Made by a program: the position numbers and the translations under genes. A DNA stretch of 64,000 bases, from the NCBI GenBank assembly GCA_050633885.1, contig JBOEHK010000006.1:248001-312000 (forward strand), read 5' to 3'. Below, piece after piece: positions 36,504 through 45,192 of this stretch; within the stretch, counting starts at the first letter, position 1; each line of letters starts with the position of its first letter. The stretch comes from JAWSVE01 sp050633885. Its GTDB lineage: Bacteria; Pseudomonadota; Gammaproteobacteria; Pseudomonadales; Cellvibrionaceae. The notes under the pieces were generated by a model. That model did no database searches. It had not been told where the DNA came from and saw only the letters and a program-made list of their open reading frames with translations.

Positions 36504-37337
36504 TACTGGCTGTTTATTCGTTTTTTATTGGCTATTTTTCTGAATCTTTTAATCAGTGAAAAATAGCCTATAAACATATGCCAAAGAAAGAAAAACTTGT
36601 CTGCAATCCCAACAAAAGCTCATTCTAAAATTACTTCAAAATTTCTCATCAATACCGCAAACAACAACTCCCAGTATAATCATCTGGGATATTCACCATA
36701 TCTAAAGGTTATTTGCTTCACTGTGTCATTTTTCTTAATATAGCGCCCTGGTCAAAAAGGCCATTTTTTCCGCATCTTATTGATTTATATGAAATTTTAT
36801 GGAAAAACTGTTTTTCGTTGATCGACATAGGTCATCATATGAGCCTAATGAAACCCAGTTTTTAATACATAAGTGCTAGTGTTTTTAAGTTTTTGGAGGA
36901 CTGTAGTACAGCGTTTACCAACGCTTTTCATCACTACAAACAATGGTATAACCTACCTAAATCCAAAAATATAAACGAAGTACATTCATTAAAGTAAATT
37001 AATAAATAATAGTTTCAAACAAAGAAATCAGGTTGGAAAATCTAAAAGAGAGCAACCTACTGATTGGCATCTCAATCGGTAGAATCACCATAAAATAAGT
37101 TGGCTGGTGCTATCACACCGAATAAAGCCACTTTCATTAATTGGAGAACAGCGGCAATTCATCAGCGTGCTCACAAGGCATAACGATAAAATATCCTGTG
37201 CAAACATCGTCCTAAACTTTCTCTCACTTTCCTAAGTGAAAACGAAAACCACGCGAATAATTGACTCATTTCATTTTTGCGTTAAGGACTTTATACCTCA
37301 CAGATTTGCCAATGACTCATAAATTGCGTGACGAATT
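36504..37337. other. 834-base intergenic region before pntA
   Basis: No open reading frame is convincing. Several hairpins are present: 36530-36568 (listed separately); TCCCAG/CTGGGA near 36669-36689; a GC-containing hairpin followed by TTTTTT near 36750-36773; AGCGTT-tacc-AACGCT-TTT at 36910-36928; and two adjacent stems, AGGTTG (37030-37035) with CAACCT (37053-37058) and ACTGATTG (37059-37066) with CAATCGGT (37073-37080). Two of them end in T runs and could be small-RNA terminators. TTAAGGAC near 37282 resembles a ribosome binding site but leads to no ORF. No known riboswitch was recognised. Confidence 0.5.
36530..36568. terminator. Hairpin after the lysophospholipid repair gene
   Basis: Perfect 11-base inverted repeat GGCTATTTTTC (36530-36540) and GAAAAATAGCC (36558-36568) with a 17-base loop, starting 27 bases past the stop codon. 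It lacks a T tract, so a terminator role is likely by position but not certain. Confidence 0.6.
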
Positions 37338-38486
37338 ATGACTGTAATTGCTATACCAAAAGAACTACAAGCAAACGAACAGCGCACACCAATGTCACCA
37401 GCTACTGTTAAAAAGTTGGTACGTTCTGGTGCGACGGTTCATGTTGAAACGGGAGCAGGAATCCTCAGTGGATATTCTGATAATGACTTTGTTGAAGCGG
37501 GTGGCGACATCATTGCGGATAGAGATACATTATTGAAAGACGCTGACATTGTTGTTCGTATCCAAAAACCTGCTATCGAAGAAGTGAGCAAACTTAAATC
37601 TGGCTCTGTTCATATTAGTTTCCTCGATCCCTTCAACGAAAAAGATTTGGTAAAAGCATTTCAGGAAAAAAATATTTCCGCCATTAGTATGGAAATGATT
37701 CCACGAACCACACGTTCACAAAAAATGGATGCACTAAGCTCACAAGCAAACTTGGCCGGTTACGTCATGGTCATGATGGCTGCGAATGCATTAAATCGAA
37801 TTTTCCCAATGATGATGACACCGGCTGGTACATTAAAACCCGCTAAAGTTTTCATCATCGGTGCTGGCGTTGCGGGTCTGCAAGCGATTGCAACAGCAAA
37901 ACGTCTTGGCGCAAAAGTAACAGCATTTGATACGCGTGATGTAGTTGCTGAACAAGTTGAATCTCTCGGCGGTAAGTTCTTAAAAATTGATCTGGGTGAA
38001 ACTGGACAAACTAAAGACGGTTACGCAAATGCGTTAACCCCAGAGCAAATGGAATTACAAAAAGCCGGTCAAAAAGCCGAAATTGCTGAATCAGATGTTG
38101 TGATTACCACAGCACAATTATTTGGCCGTAAACCTCCCGTACTTGTCACTAAAGACATGGTTGCAGGTATGAAGCCTGGTAGCGTGATTGTTGATATGGC
38201 GGCCGAATCTGGCGGCAATGTTGAGGGTACTGTTGCTGGCGAAACAGTTGATGTAAATGGTGTCGTTATTATTGGCGATGGCAACTGGTCAAGCAAAGTT
38301 TCTCGCGATGCAACTGAAATGTATTCAAACAATTTGCACAACCTAATAGGCGACTTTTGGGACGAGGAGAAAAAAGTATTAACGCTTAATTTTGACGATG
38401 ACATTTTACAAGGTGCTGTAATTACTCATGGCGGCAACATCGTTAACGAAACCATTAAAAATCACTACGCTCAAGGAGAGAAATAA
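37338..38486 (+). CDS. pntA: NAD(P) transhydrogenase alpha subunit, NAD(H)-binding part
   Basis: Soluble dI domain of proton-translocating transhydrogenase, which uses the proton gradient to drive hydride transfer from NADH to NADP+. 382 residues. The N-terminus IAIPKELQANEQRTPMSPATV is typical, the NAD-binding Rossmann motif is FIIGAGVAGLQAIATAKRLGAKVTAFDTRD, and EQVESLGGKFL follows. It is the split form of PntA (alpha1) as found in alphaproteobacteria and some gammas, rather than the fused E. coli PntA. TAA and the ATG of the next gene overlap by one base (TAATG). Confidence 0.96.
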   Translation: MTVIAIPKELQANEQRTPMSPATVKKLVRSGATVHVETGAGILSGYSDNDFVEAGGDIIADRDTLLKDADIVVRIQKPAIEEVSKLKSGSVHISFLDPFNEKDLVKAFQEKNISAISMEMIPRTTRSQKMDALSSQANLAGYVMVMMAANALNRIFPMMMTPAGTLKPAKVFIIGAGVAGLQAIATAKRLGAKVTAFDTRDVVAEQVESLGGKFLKIDLGETGQTKDGYANALTPEQMELQKAGQKAEIAESDVVITTAQLFGRKPPVLVTKDMVAGMKPGSVIVDMAAESGGNVEGTVAGETVDVNGVVIIGDGNWSSKVSRDATEMYSNNLHNLIGDFWDEEKKVLTLNFDDDILQGAVITHGGNIVNETIKNHYAQGEK

Positions 38487-38779
38487 TGGAAATTGTTTAC
38501 CAAACATTCGTTCTAATCTTGTCAGTGTTTTTAGGTTTCGAATTAATTCGTCGTGTACCTGCCACATTGCACACACCATTAATGTCAGGTGCAAACGCAA
38601 TTTCAGGAATCACATTAGTAGGTGCATTAGCCGCTGCTGGTGCCACTCAAGATCCAACACTTGCTAAATATTTAGGAACTGGTGCTGTCGCATTGGCAAC
38701 AATTAACGTTGTCGGTGGATACATGGTGACGGACCGAATGCTAGCGATGTTTAAAAAGAAAAAGGCAGGTGACAAATAA
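38486..38779 (+). CDS. NAD(P) transhydrogenase alpha subunit, membrane part
   Basis: 97 residues, the small split PntA membrane subunit (alpha2, pntAB in some schemes). Three to four transmembrane helices: about 7-25, 40-60 and 65-85. The family motif GFELIRRVPATLHTPLMSGANAISGI is intact; this region contributes to the proton channel of dII. Start ATG overlaps the stop of pntA; its stop overlaps the ATG of pntB, giving translational coupling through the operon. Confidence 0.95.
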   Translation: MEIVYQTFVLILSVFLGFELIRRVPATLHTPLMSGANAISGITLVGALAAAGATQDPTLAKYLGTGAVALATINVVGGYMVTDRMLAMFKKKKAGDK

Positions 38780-40137
38780 TGGAAATGTTAATTAATTTTT
38801 CTTACGTTGTTGCCGCTGTACTTTTCATTTTTGGCTTAAAGCTGTTAGGACATCCTGACTCAGCTCGAAAAGGTAACTTATTATCATCTCTTGGTATGTT
38901 GCTCGCCGTAACAGTTGCACTATTTGATAAAAGCATCATCGACTTCCAATGGATCATCGGTGGTTTAATCGTGGGGGCCACAATCGGCTTCCTTGCAGCT
39001 CGCATGGTCGCGATGACATCAATGCCTGAAATGGTTGCAATCTTTAATGGCTTTGGTGGTCTCGCCAGCTTATTAGTGGGTTGGGCTGCATTCCAAGTCG
39101 ATGCGAGTGGATTTGTACTAACCACTATTTTCCTCTCAATATTAATTGGTGGATTAACGTTTACAGGTTCAATTTTAGCGTGGGGTAAATTGAGCGAAAA
39201 GATTACGGGACGTCCTGTTCAGTTCCCTGGCCAACGTGTTGTTAACGGCTTATTAGTAGTTGGCATTATCACCTGTGGCGTAATGTTTGTGATTGAGCCA
39301 GAAAATACGACTTGGTTATATATTGCAATCGGCCTATCTGGTTTATTAGGCATTTTAGCGGTACTGCCAATTGGTGGTGCCGATATGCCTGTTGTCATTT
39401 CTCTACTCAACAGCTACTCAGGTTTAGCGGCTTGTGCGGCCGGTTTTGCCATCAACAACAACATTTTGATTGTTGCCGGTTCATTGGTTGGTGCAAGCGG
39501 AATCATTCTTACCAACATTATGTGTAAAGCAATGAACCGCTCATTATCGAATGTCTTGTTTTCAGGCTTTGGTAAAGTGGCAAAAGCAGCTGAAAAAATC
39601 GAAGGTGAAATCAAACCACTTTCTGCTGATGATGCTTACTATGTACTTGAAGCAGCAACGAGTGTTCTTGTTGTTCCTGGTTACGGTATGGCAGTTGCGC
39701 AAGCACAACATGCGGTAAAAGAATTACAGGAGCTTCTCGAAGAAAATGGCGCCGATGTCACCTACGGCATTCATCCTGTAGCAGGCCGTATGCCTGGACA
39801 CATGAACGTACTATTAGCTGAAGCTGATGTTCCTTATGACCTTCTCCTTGAAATGGATGAAGTGAATCCACGCATGGAAACCTACGACGTTGCTATCGTT
39901 ATTGGTGCTAACGACGTGGTAAACCCAGCGGCAAGAGAAATGGAAGGCAGTCCTATTTACGGCATGCCTGTGATTAACGTCGACCAAGCAAGAACCGTGT
40001 TCGTATTAAAACGTTCAATGGCTTCTGGTTTTGCCGGTGTTGATAATCCACTCTTCTTTAAAGACAACACTCGTATGATCTTTGGTGATGCGAAAGAAAC
40101 CATGAACAGTCTAGTCAGAGCGTTTGGCGATTCTTAA
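38779..40137 (+). CDS. pntB: NAD(P) transhydrogenase beta subunit
   Basis: 452 residues. The N-terminal half (about 1-265) has eight to nine membrane helices of dII; the C-terminal half is the NADP(H)-binding dIII domain with VVPGYGMAVAQAQHAVKEL, GIHPVAGRMPGHMNVLLAEADVPYD, IGANDVVNPAA and the conserved KRSMASGFAGVDNPLF. All key motifs are intact. Third gene of the pntA/alpha2/pntB operon; a bidirectional terminator follows. It converges on metA. Confidence 0.97.
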   Translation: MEMLINFSYVVAAVLFIFGLKLLGHPDSARKGNLLSSLGMLLAVTVALFDKSIIDFQWIIGGLIVGATIGFLAARMVAMTSMPEMVAIFNGFGGLASLLVGWAAFQVDASGFVLTTIFLSILIGGLTFTGSILAWGKLSEKITGRPVQFPGQRVVNGLLVVGIITCGVMFVIEPENTTWLYIAIGLSGLLGILAVLPIGGADMPVVISLLNSYSGLAACAAGFAINNNILIVAGSLVGASGIILTNIMCKAMNRSLSNVLFSGFGKVAKAAEKIEGEIKPLSADDAYYVLEAATSVLVVPGYGMAVAQAQHAVKELQELLEENGADVTYGIHPVAGRMPGHMNVLLAEADVPYDLLLEMDEVNPRMETYDVAIVIGANDVVNPAAREMEGSPIYGMPVINVDQARTVFVLKRSMASGFAGVDNPLFFKDNTRMIFGDAKETMNSLVRAFGDS

Positions 40138-40167
40138 TCCGCCCTATTGTTTAGATTCTTCAAACAC

Positions 40168-40205
40168 AAAAAATCCCGATCATTAATATGATCGGGATTT
40201 TTTTT
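40168..40205. terminator. Bidirectional terminator between pntB and metA
   Basis: A run plus TCCCGATCAT, 4-base loop TAAT, ATGATCGGGA plus T run. The repeat is perfect over 16 bases and is flanked by A and T tracts. It can end both pntB and metA transcripts. Confidence 0.95.
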
Positions 40206-40234
40206 AACTCATCAAAAACTCAAAAATTAGAAAC

Positions 40235-41158
40235 TTAAAACGCTTTTATCTGAGTAATATCAAACGGCGTCAACTGATACACATAATAATTTAACCAATT
40301 GGCAAACAATAAATTACCATGGCTCTTCCAAGTCACAATCGGCTGTTGAGTTGGGTCATCGTTGGGAAAGTAGTTTTCAGGTACTTTTGGATTTAAACCC
40401 GCTTCAATATCTCGCTCATACTCATCTTTCAAACATTGCGGCTCATATTCTGAGTGGCCAACAATAAACACCTGTCGACCATCTTTTCTCGCCATTAAAA
40501 ATGTACCCACTTCATCAGAAACAGCAACAACATCCAAATCGGTATTAGATTGAATGCCTGCCACATCAACTTCTGCATAGCGAGAATGAGGCGCGTCAAA
40601 AAAATCATCAAAGCCTCTAACGATTGGCGATAACGAATTCGTTAAATGATGCGGATAAACCCCTGACACTTTTTCATCCAACACGTGCTTATTAATGCCG
40701 TATTGATGATACATCGCCGCTTGAACAGACCAGCATAAAAATAATGTAGAAGTCACATGCGATCGGCTCCAATCCATTACCGCTTTCATTTCATTCCAAA
40801 AAGTCACCTCTTCAAAAGGCACTGCACCCAATGGCGCACCGGTGATAATCATGCCATCATAAAATTCATCTTTTACATCATCGAAATTTTTATAAAATTT
40901 TTCCATGTGCTGAATAGATGTATGCTTAGACGGCTTATCGTGAATTCGCATTAAATCGACATCGACCTGCAACGGCGTATTCGACAGCATACGCATAATA
41001 TGAATTTCAGTTTCGATTTTTTTCGGCATTAGATTCAGCAATAAGACACGCAATGGACGGATATCCTGATGCTCTGCTTCAGCACTAGACATCACAAACA
41101 CATTCTCCTGCTTCAAAACATCCGCGGCAGGCAAATCATTCGGCAATCGAATAGGCAT
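40235..41158 (-). CDS. metA: Homoserine O-succinyltransferase
   Basis: First committed step of methionine synthesis, acylating homoserine. 307 residues, like E. coli MetA (309). Catalytic cysteine C142 (LFLCWSVQAA), H235 and E237 (VGHSEYE) are present, with the hallmark LNLMPKKIETE at 41-51. Residue 111 is Gly (TGAPLGAV); published work links Gly111 to succinyl-CoA and Glu111 to acetyl-CoA, so succinyl use is favoured. A good ribosome binding site (GAGGAG) precedes the ATG. It lies downstream of a promoter, a SAM-II-like riboswitch and a terminator (41222-41379), implying repression by S-adenosylmethionine. Confidence 0.97.
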   Translation of the reverse strand: MPIRLPNDLPAADVLKQENVFVMSSAEAEHQDIRPLRVLLLNLMPKKIETEIHIMRMLSNTPLQVDVDLMRIHDKPSKHTSIQHMEKFYKNFDDVKDEFYDGMIITGAPLGAVPFEEVTFWNEMKAVMDWSRSHVTSTLFLCWSVQAAMYHQYGINKHVLDEKVSGVYPHHLTNSLSPIVRGFDDFFDAPHSRYAEVDVAGIQSNTDLDVVAVSDEVGTFLMARKDGRQVFIVGHSEYEPQCLKDEYERDIEAGLNPKVPENYFPNDDPTQQPIVTWKSHGNLLFANWLNYYVYQLTPFDITQIKAF

Positions 41159-41221
41159 TTGTGTGACTCCTCAAAAACAATTAATCAAAACGGCAAAACA
41201 ATAATATGAAATTACAGGCAT

Positions 41222-41269
41222 AAAAAAACCTGCTCGCGTTATTTATTCAACAAATACGCTAAGCAGGTT
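41222..41269 (-). terminator. Regulated intrinsic terminator in the metA leader
   Basis: On the minus strand AACCTGCT (41269-41262) pairs with AGCAGGTT (41234-41227), the inner arms AGCG/CGCG-type segments with TATTT/ATTT extend the stem, and seven T follow (41228-41222). It lies 13 bases beyond the SAM-II aptamer and about 63 bases before the metA start. Its 5' arm segment CTGCTTAGCG (41266-41257) is complementary to CGCTAAACAG in the aptamer (41297-41288) at nine of ten positions, so terminator and antiterminator can be exclusive. Confidence 0.88.
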
Positions 41270-41282
41270 CTGAAAAATTCTC

Positions 41283-41342
41283 TTCATCTGTTTAGCGGTA
41301 TTTATAAAGCGCCCGCAATCTGATTCAAATCGGCGCCTTTAG
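41283..41342 (-). ncRNA. SAM-II (metA-motif) riboswitch aptamer
   Basis: On the minus strand the leader shows, in order: a stem arm AAGGCGCC (pairs with GGCGCTTT further on), GATTTG, a loop, ATTGC, the closing arm, then TATAAATA and CCGCTAAACAG. The segments GATTT, ATTGC, ATAAAT and GCTAAA and their spacing match the SAM-II consensus (Rfam SAM_alpha, as in the Sargasso Sea metX structure). Its 5' end lies just after the predicted transcription start. The position directly before metA fits the known role of SAM-II in repressing methionine genes when S-adenosylmethionine is high. Recognised by memory of the consensus, not by covariance search. Confidence 0.85.
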
Positions 41343-41350
41343 TATGAAGC

Positions 41351-41379
41351 AAGTTAATTGTTTTTCTGACAAGAGTCAA
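41351..41379 (-). promoter_or_regulatory. Predicted sigma-70 promoter of metA
   Basis: On the minus strand TTGACT (41379-41374) matches the -35 consensus at five of six positions; 17 bases on lies TAACTT (41356-41351), a weak -10. The predicted start, about 41344, coincides with the first base of the SAM-II aptamer. Position strengthens the call; the -10 is poor. Confidence 0.55.
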
Positions 41380-41440
41380 TACTTAAAGTATATCTTCCTA
41401 TTCAATGATGATACTTGTTCCTTAGCTCCGTTCGGTCGAT

Positions 41441-41725
41441 TTAATCTGGAAGAAATGGCTCAACATCTTCGCTGGCTTTTGTTTCATTCATCGCCTTCGA
41501 CGCGTATTTTCGTAATCTTTCAGATCCTGTTACTAACGCTTTTTCCAACACGGTGTTATATCGCCCGTTGCCATTGTTGCCTAGCATTCTACAAACCCAA
41601 TTAAATGTCTTATCTGATACCCCACCCGCTAAAAATTGAGAGGGCATTTTTGCGGATACATCTTGAAATTTTAGCGAGGAAGAAAAAGGTTGGGTAATAT
41701 AATAATTTAAGATATTAACAGTTGT
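41441..41725 (-). pseudogene. Probable gene remnant encoding a C-terminal repeat-type segment
   Basis: An ORF from the ATG at 41647 to the stop at 41441 encodes 68 residues with a convincing helical pattern (KTFNWVCRMLGNNGNGRYNTVLEKALVT, then RLRKYASKAMNE). This looks like the C-terminal unit of HEAT-like repeat proteins. The same frame is open upstream to the TAA (41728-41726) of the next gene but has no ordinary start codon in the first 26 codons, so the N-terminus seems missing. It is either a remnant after deletion or a short gene with an unusual start. It lies just before the metA promoter. Confidence 0.4.
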
Positions 41726-42154
41726 TTAGCTTTCTGAAGACAATAACATCCTCAATGCTAAATCCTCATCCACCGGTTTATTTGCAACACTAAAATATGG
41801 CATATCCAATTCATAGGCTAAAGCTCGTTGATCAAAACCTTTGAATTTAAAACCACCGCGCCTACTGTCAAAATAAAATTCGGCTCGCCCTAACTCTTTA
41901 TAATAATAGGAAAATTTCATTCCAAACATTTCTCCGCCTCCACCTAAGTGAAGATGTTGTGGTACTCCTAACGCATCGAACATCATTTGAATGCTCACTT
42001 TTCTTTTATTGATTGTTAGTAGCTCTTCCAGTTCACCTTTTTTACTTGATAAATCAGCCGCTATTGCTAAATCGATATAGCTTTTTTTTAGCTGATCGGC
42101 ATACTCAACCATCATTTTGGCAAGAGAAATACTTAAGCGCTGATTCTCGGTCAC
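41726..42154 (-). CDS. Hypothetical protein
   Basis: 142 residues, no signal peptide and no recognised domain. The N-terminal half is helical and charged (LSISLAKMMVEYADQLKKSYIDLA, KKGELEELLTINKRKVSIQ), the middle has a glycine-rich turn (HLGGGGEMFGMKFSYYYKELGRAEFYFDSRRGGFKFKGF), suggesting a beta segment. It is divergent from the hybrid kinase gene. Its stop codon is in frame with the gene remnant that follows, raising the possibility that both descend from one longer gene. Function unknown. Confidence 0.6.
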   Translation of the reverse strand: MTENQRLSISLAKMMVEYADQLKKSYIDLAIAADLSSKKGELEELLTINKRKVSIQMMFDALGVPQHLHLGGGGEMFGMKFSYYYKELGRAEFYFDSRRGGFKFKGFDQRALAYELDMPYFSVANKPVDEDLALRMLLSSES

Positions 42155-42302
42155 AAGCCCGTATTGATAACTCCATTGAATAGTCTCAGTCCTTTGAGCG
42201 TTTCAGCTAACTAAAAAGGGCCGCCATCATACGGATGAAGAGCAAAAGCCACCATCTCTGCTAGACTTAAATTGATCTATGCATCAGTGAATCTCAGGAA
42301 TT

Positions 42303-45128
42303 ATGGCTTTTTATTCAACCATCAAACGCTTCTTTGTTGCCTTATCTATTAACAAAAAAGCGCTTTTATCGTCTCTGCTTTATGTACTCATTTTTGGTTA
42401 CTGTGGAATAGCATTCGCCGATAGTACTACGTCATCCGCTTTATTTATTGAAGATGAAGCTGAGGTGAATATCACCTATGACATGTATGTTTTCAAGGGT
42501 GATAACTATCACTGGAAAGACATTGCTCAAAAACCCCTCTCCGAAGGAAAACTCAATAGAGGTGGCTTTTTTAATGTCGATGAATTTGGCACGCCACTCT
42601 GGGTAAGGTTGGATATCACTACTGGCCAACTGGACCCTATTGATAAATGGCTACTTGGCCTTGGCAATGGTTTTGGAGGCGATATGGTGTTATACATCAT
42701 TGCTGACGGCAAGGTCATTCAAGAAACGGTTTTATCAAGCAAGGAAAAGTTCTCTGAGCGCCCCCATAAAAACCGTTTTGTTCACTTTCCTTTAAGTTTG
42801 CCTTCCCATAAAAACGTTGAATTATTAATTAAAATTAATTCTGTCAGTATTCCTTTTTTTATTCCTTCATTAACGACTGAAAACTTACTAAAAAATTCTG
42901 AGACTCAACAAGGAATATTCTTAGGTTTTGCTTTTGGCTTGCTTGTCACATTAATGATCTATCATTTAATTTTAAGTCTGGCAACATTAGAAAAATCATA
43001 TCTTCTGTACTCATTGCATCTTGCCTCCGCATGTTTTTGGTTATCCATTTACAATGGATTGGGCTTTAAATTTTTTTGGCCAGAACACCCTTGGATCGAA
43101 AAAAATCTTTCGATCCTTATGTTCTATTCACCAGTACTAACATCAATATTGTTCACGATGCATTTTTTAAAGTTACCCAGCATCTCAAAAACATTTACTT
43201 ATTTTTATGCAGCGGTATTTGCTTGGCTTTTAGGGCTTATTATCGTCAGATTTTTTACACCCACAATAAACATAACTTGGATGTCAATCACAACTCTCTT
43301 CATTTATTTAAGTTTTATTTATTCGGGACTCTTCGCATTAAAAAAAGGTGTGATATATGCAAAATATTTTCTTCTTGCATGGACAATTTATTGCTTAGCT
43401 ATTATCAATTTTATGCTTGTCGCGAGTCGTCAGGTAGCTTTTTTCCAAGAATACAGTTACCACATGGTCCTCATTGCCTTCGATATTCAAGTCATGTTAC
43501 TTGCGGCGGAACTCGCTCATAGAATTCGTACTTTAAGCACATCAAAATTAGAAGCAGAAGCAGACAATCGTGCTAAAAGTGAATTCCTTGCTCGCATGAG
43601 CCACGAAATTAGAACGCCATTAAGCGGTGTGTTGGGCATGGCCGAGTTGTTAGCCGATCGATTAACGGATAAGACCAATATTTATTACACCAATATCATT
43701 CGCTCTTCTGGCAATTCATTATTGACGGTCATCAATGATATTTTAGATTATTCAAAATTTTCTTCCGGAAAAATGGAATTTGAAAAAATTCCATTTAGCC
43801 TGCAACGTCTAGCGGTAGATAGCCTAGATATTTTTAAAGTGAAAGCCGCCGAAAAACATATAGAACTAATAGCTGATGTAAATTTAGATATTCCAGAATT
43901 TGTAATCGGAGATCCCACTCGCGTTAAGCAAGTCATGCTTAATTTTATTAGTAACGCGATTAAATTTACCAACGAAGGACAAATTATTTTAAACATTTCG
44001 CCCGTTGCTAATCAGGACGATATGATAAAAATTTCTGTGTCTGATTCAGGCGAAGGCATTAGCGAAGAAAATCAAAAAAAATTATTTGAAGCTTTTACTC
44101 AAGCCAACGAGTCAACCTCAAGAAAGCATGGAGGGACGGGGCTTGGACTTTCAATTTGTAAACAACTCGCACATTTAATGGGAGGGGAAATTGGTGTAGA
44201 GAGTACAATAAATAAAGGCTCAACTTTTTGGATCACGGTCAATCTGCCCAAAGGTGAATCGGACACCGCAACAGTAAACCTTTCTGATTTCAGCCTCCAA
44301 AATATTAACTTACTGATAGTCGAAGACAATTATACTTTTTCTGAATTATTACAAACACAAGCCAATACCTGGGGAATGACGTGCTCTGTTGCGAGAAATG
44401 GATATGAAGCACTTAAGATACTTGAACAACAATATGATCAAGGAATACATTTTGACTTGATCAGTTTAGATTTATTTATGCCTAAAATGGACGGTCTTGA
44501 AACGGGAAAAAGAATTCAAGCGGATGGGCGTTTTTCCAGCATTCCCCGATTACTATTGACATCAGCCACTGACTTCCCACCACAACATGCTTTAGCGTCG
44601 GCAGGGATTAATCGAGTCATGGAAAAGCCAACATTACCCTCAAGCTTGCAAGAGATCTATAAAGAGTTACTTGCAAAAGATGATGGTACACGGGATGAGA
44701 CAAACCAAGATATTCTTTCTGAAAAAATTCCTCTACCGCAACTGTCTATCCTTATTGCCGAAGACAACCCAGTAAACCAAATTGTTATTAAGGGTATTTT
44801 AAGCCGTTTAAACCAAACGATTACCATCGTAGATGATGGACAAAAAGCGTTGGATGCAATTAAAGAGAGTACTGACCAGTTTGACTTAATTTTGATGGAT
44901 TACGATATGCCGGTTATGGATGGAAAGACAGCAACCCTTGAAATCAGAAAGTGGGAAAAAGAAAATAATCGCCCCTCAATATTTATCACTGCACTGACAG
45001 CTCATGTAGTGCAAAATCAAATAGATGAATGTTTTGCAGTAGGCATGAATCAATATTTAGCGAAGCCTATCGACATTGAAAAGCTCGAAGAATTAATAAG
45101 AAGCTTTCCTAATCAGGCAAGTGAATAA
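42303..45128 (+). CDS. 7TMR-DISM hybrid sensor histidine kinase with two receiver domains
   Basis: 941 residues. A signal/anchor helix at about 18-40 is followed by a periplasmic 7TMR-DISMED2 carbohydrate-binding-like domain (about 50-190; WKDIAQKPLSEGKLNRGGF, PLWVRLDI), a seven-helix 7TMR-DISM region (about 200-400), HisKA with the phosphoacceptor in ARMSHEIRTPLSGVLGMAEL (about residue 434), HATPase_c (NFISNAIKFTN, DSGEGIS, GGTGLGLSICKQL) and two receiver domains. Receiver aspartates are in SLDLFMPKMDG (about 722) and LILMDYDMPVMDG (about 866). AGGAAT precedes the ATG. No HPt domain is included, so a partner phosphotransferase must exist elsewhere. The sensed signal may be a sugar or lipid. 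Confidence 0.92.
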   Translation: MAFYSTIKRFFVALSINKKALLSSLLYVLIFGYCGIAFADSTTSSALFIEDEAEVNITYDMYVFKGDNYHWKDIAQKPLSEGKLNRGGFFNVDEFGTPLWVRLDITTGQLDPIDKWLLGLGNGFGGDMVLYIIADGKVIQETVLSSKEKFSERPHKNRFVHFPLSLPSHKNVELLIKINSVSIPFFIPSLTTENLLKNSETQQGIFLGFAFGLLVTLMIYHLILSLATLEKSYLLYSLHLASACFWLSIYNGLGFKFFWPEHPWIEKNLSILMFYSPVLTSILFTMHFLKLPSISKTFTYFYAAVFAWLLGLIIVRFFTPTINITWMSITTLFIYLSFIYSGLFALKKGVIYAKYFLLAWTIYCLAIINFMLVASRQVAFFQEYSYHMVLIAFDIQVMLLAAELAHRIRTLSTSKLEAEADNRAKSEFLARMSHEIRTPLSGVLGMAELLADRLTDKTNIYYTNIIRSSGNSLLTVINDILDYSKFSSGKMEFEKIPFSLQRLAVDSLDIFKVKAAEKHIELIADVNLDIPEFVIGDPTRVKQVMLNFISNAIKFTNEGQIILNISPVANQDDMIKISVSDSGEGISEENQKKLFEAFTQANESTSRKHGGTGLGLSICKQLAHLMGGEIGVESTINKGSTFWITVNLPKGESDTATVNLSDFSLQNINLLIVEDNYTFSELLQTQANTWGMTCSVARNGYEALKILEQQYDQGIHFDLISLDLFMPKMDGLETGKRIQADGRFSSIPRLLLTSATDFPPQHALASAGINRVMEKPTLPSSLQEIYKELLAKDDGTRDETNQDILSEKIPLPQLSILIAEDNPVNQIVIKGILSRLNQTITIVDDGQKALDAIKESTDQFDLILMDYDMPVMDGKTATLEIRKWEKENNRPSIFITALTAHVVQNQIDECFAVGMNQYLAKPIDIEKLEELIRSFPNQASE

Positions 45129-45150
45129 AATTATTTTGGAGCGTTTGGCT

Positions 45151-45176
45151 AAAAAAAGGGCTTATCGCCCTTTTTT
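45151..45176. terminator. Bidirectional terminator between hybrid kinase and secreted protein genes
   Basis: AAAAAAGGGC (ends 45161) pairs with GCCCTTTTTT (45167-45176) around a 5-base loop; A and T runs on both flanks. It separates two convergent genes. Confidence 0.9.
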
Positions 45177-45192
45177 ATGTTTATGAAAGTGT

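Noticed and set aside
36780..36860. FNR site upstream of pntA
   Set aside because: TTGATCGACATAGG matches only one half of the TTGAT-N4-ATCAA consensus.
37150..37260. GEMM c-di-GMP riboswitch upstream of pntA
   Set aside because: CCTGTGCAAAC recalls the consensus, but the flanking conserved segments are absent.
41344..41604. 86-codon plus-strand ORF before the metA promoter
   Set aside because: It overlaps the metA promoter and gene remnant, has no ribosome binding site and no sensible protein pattern.
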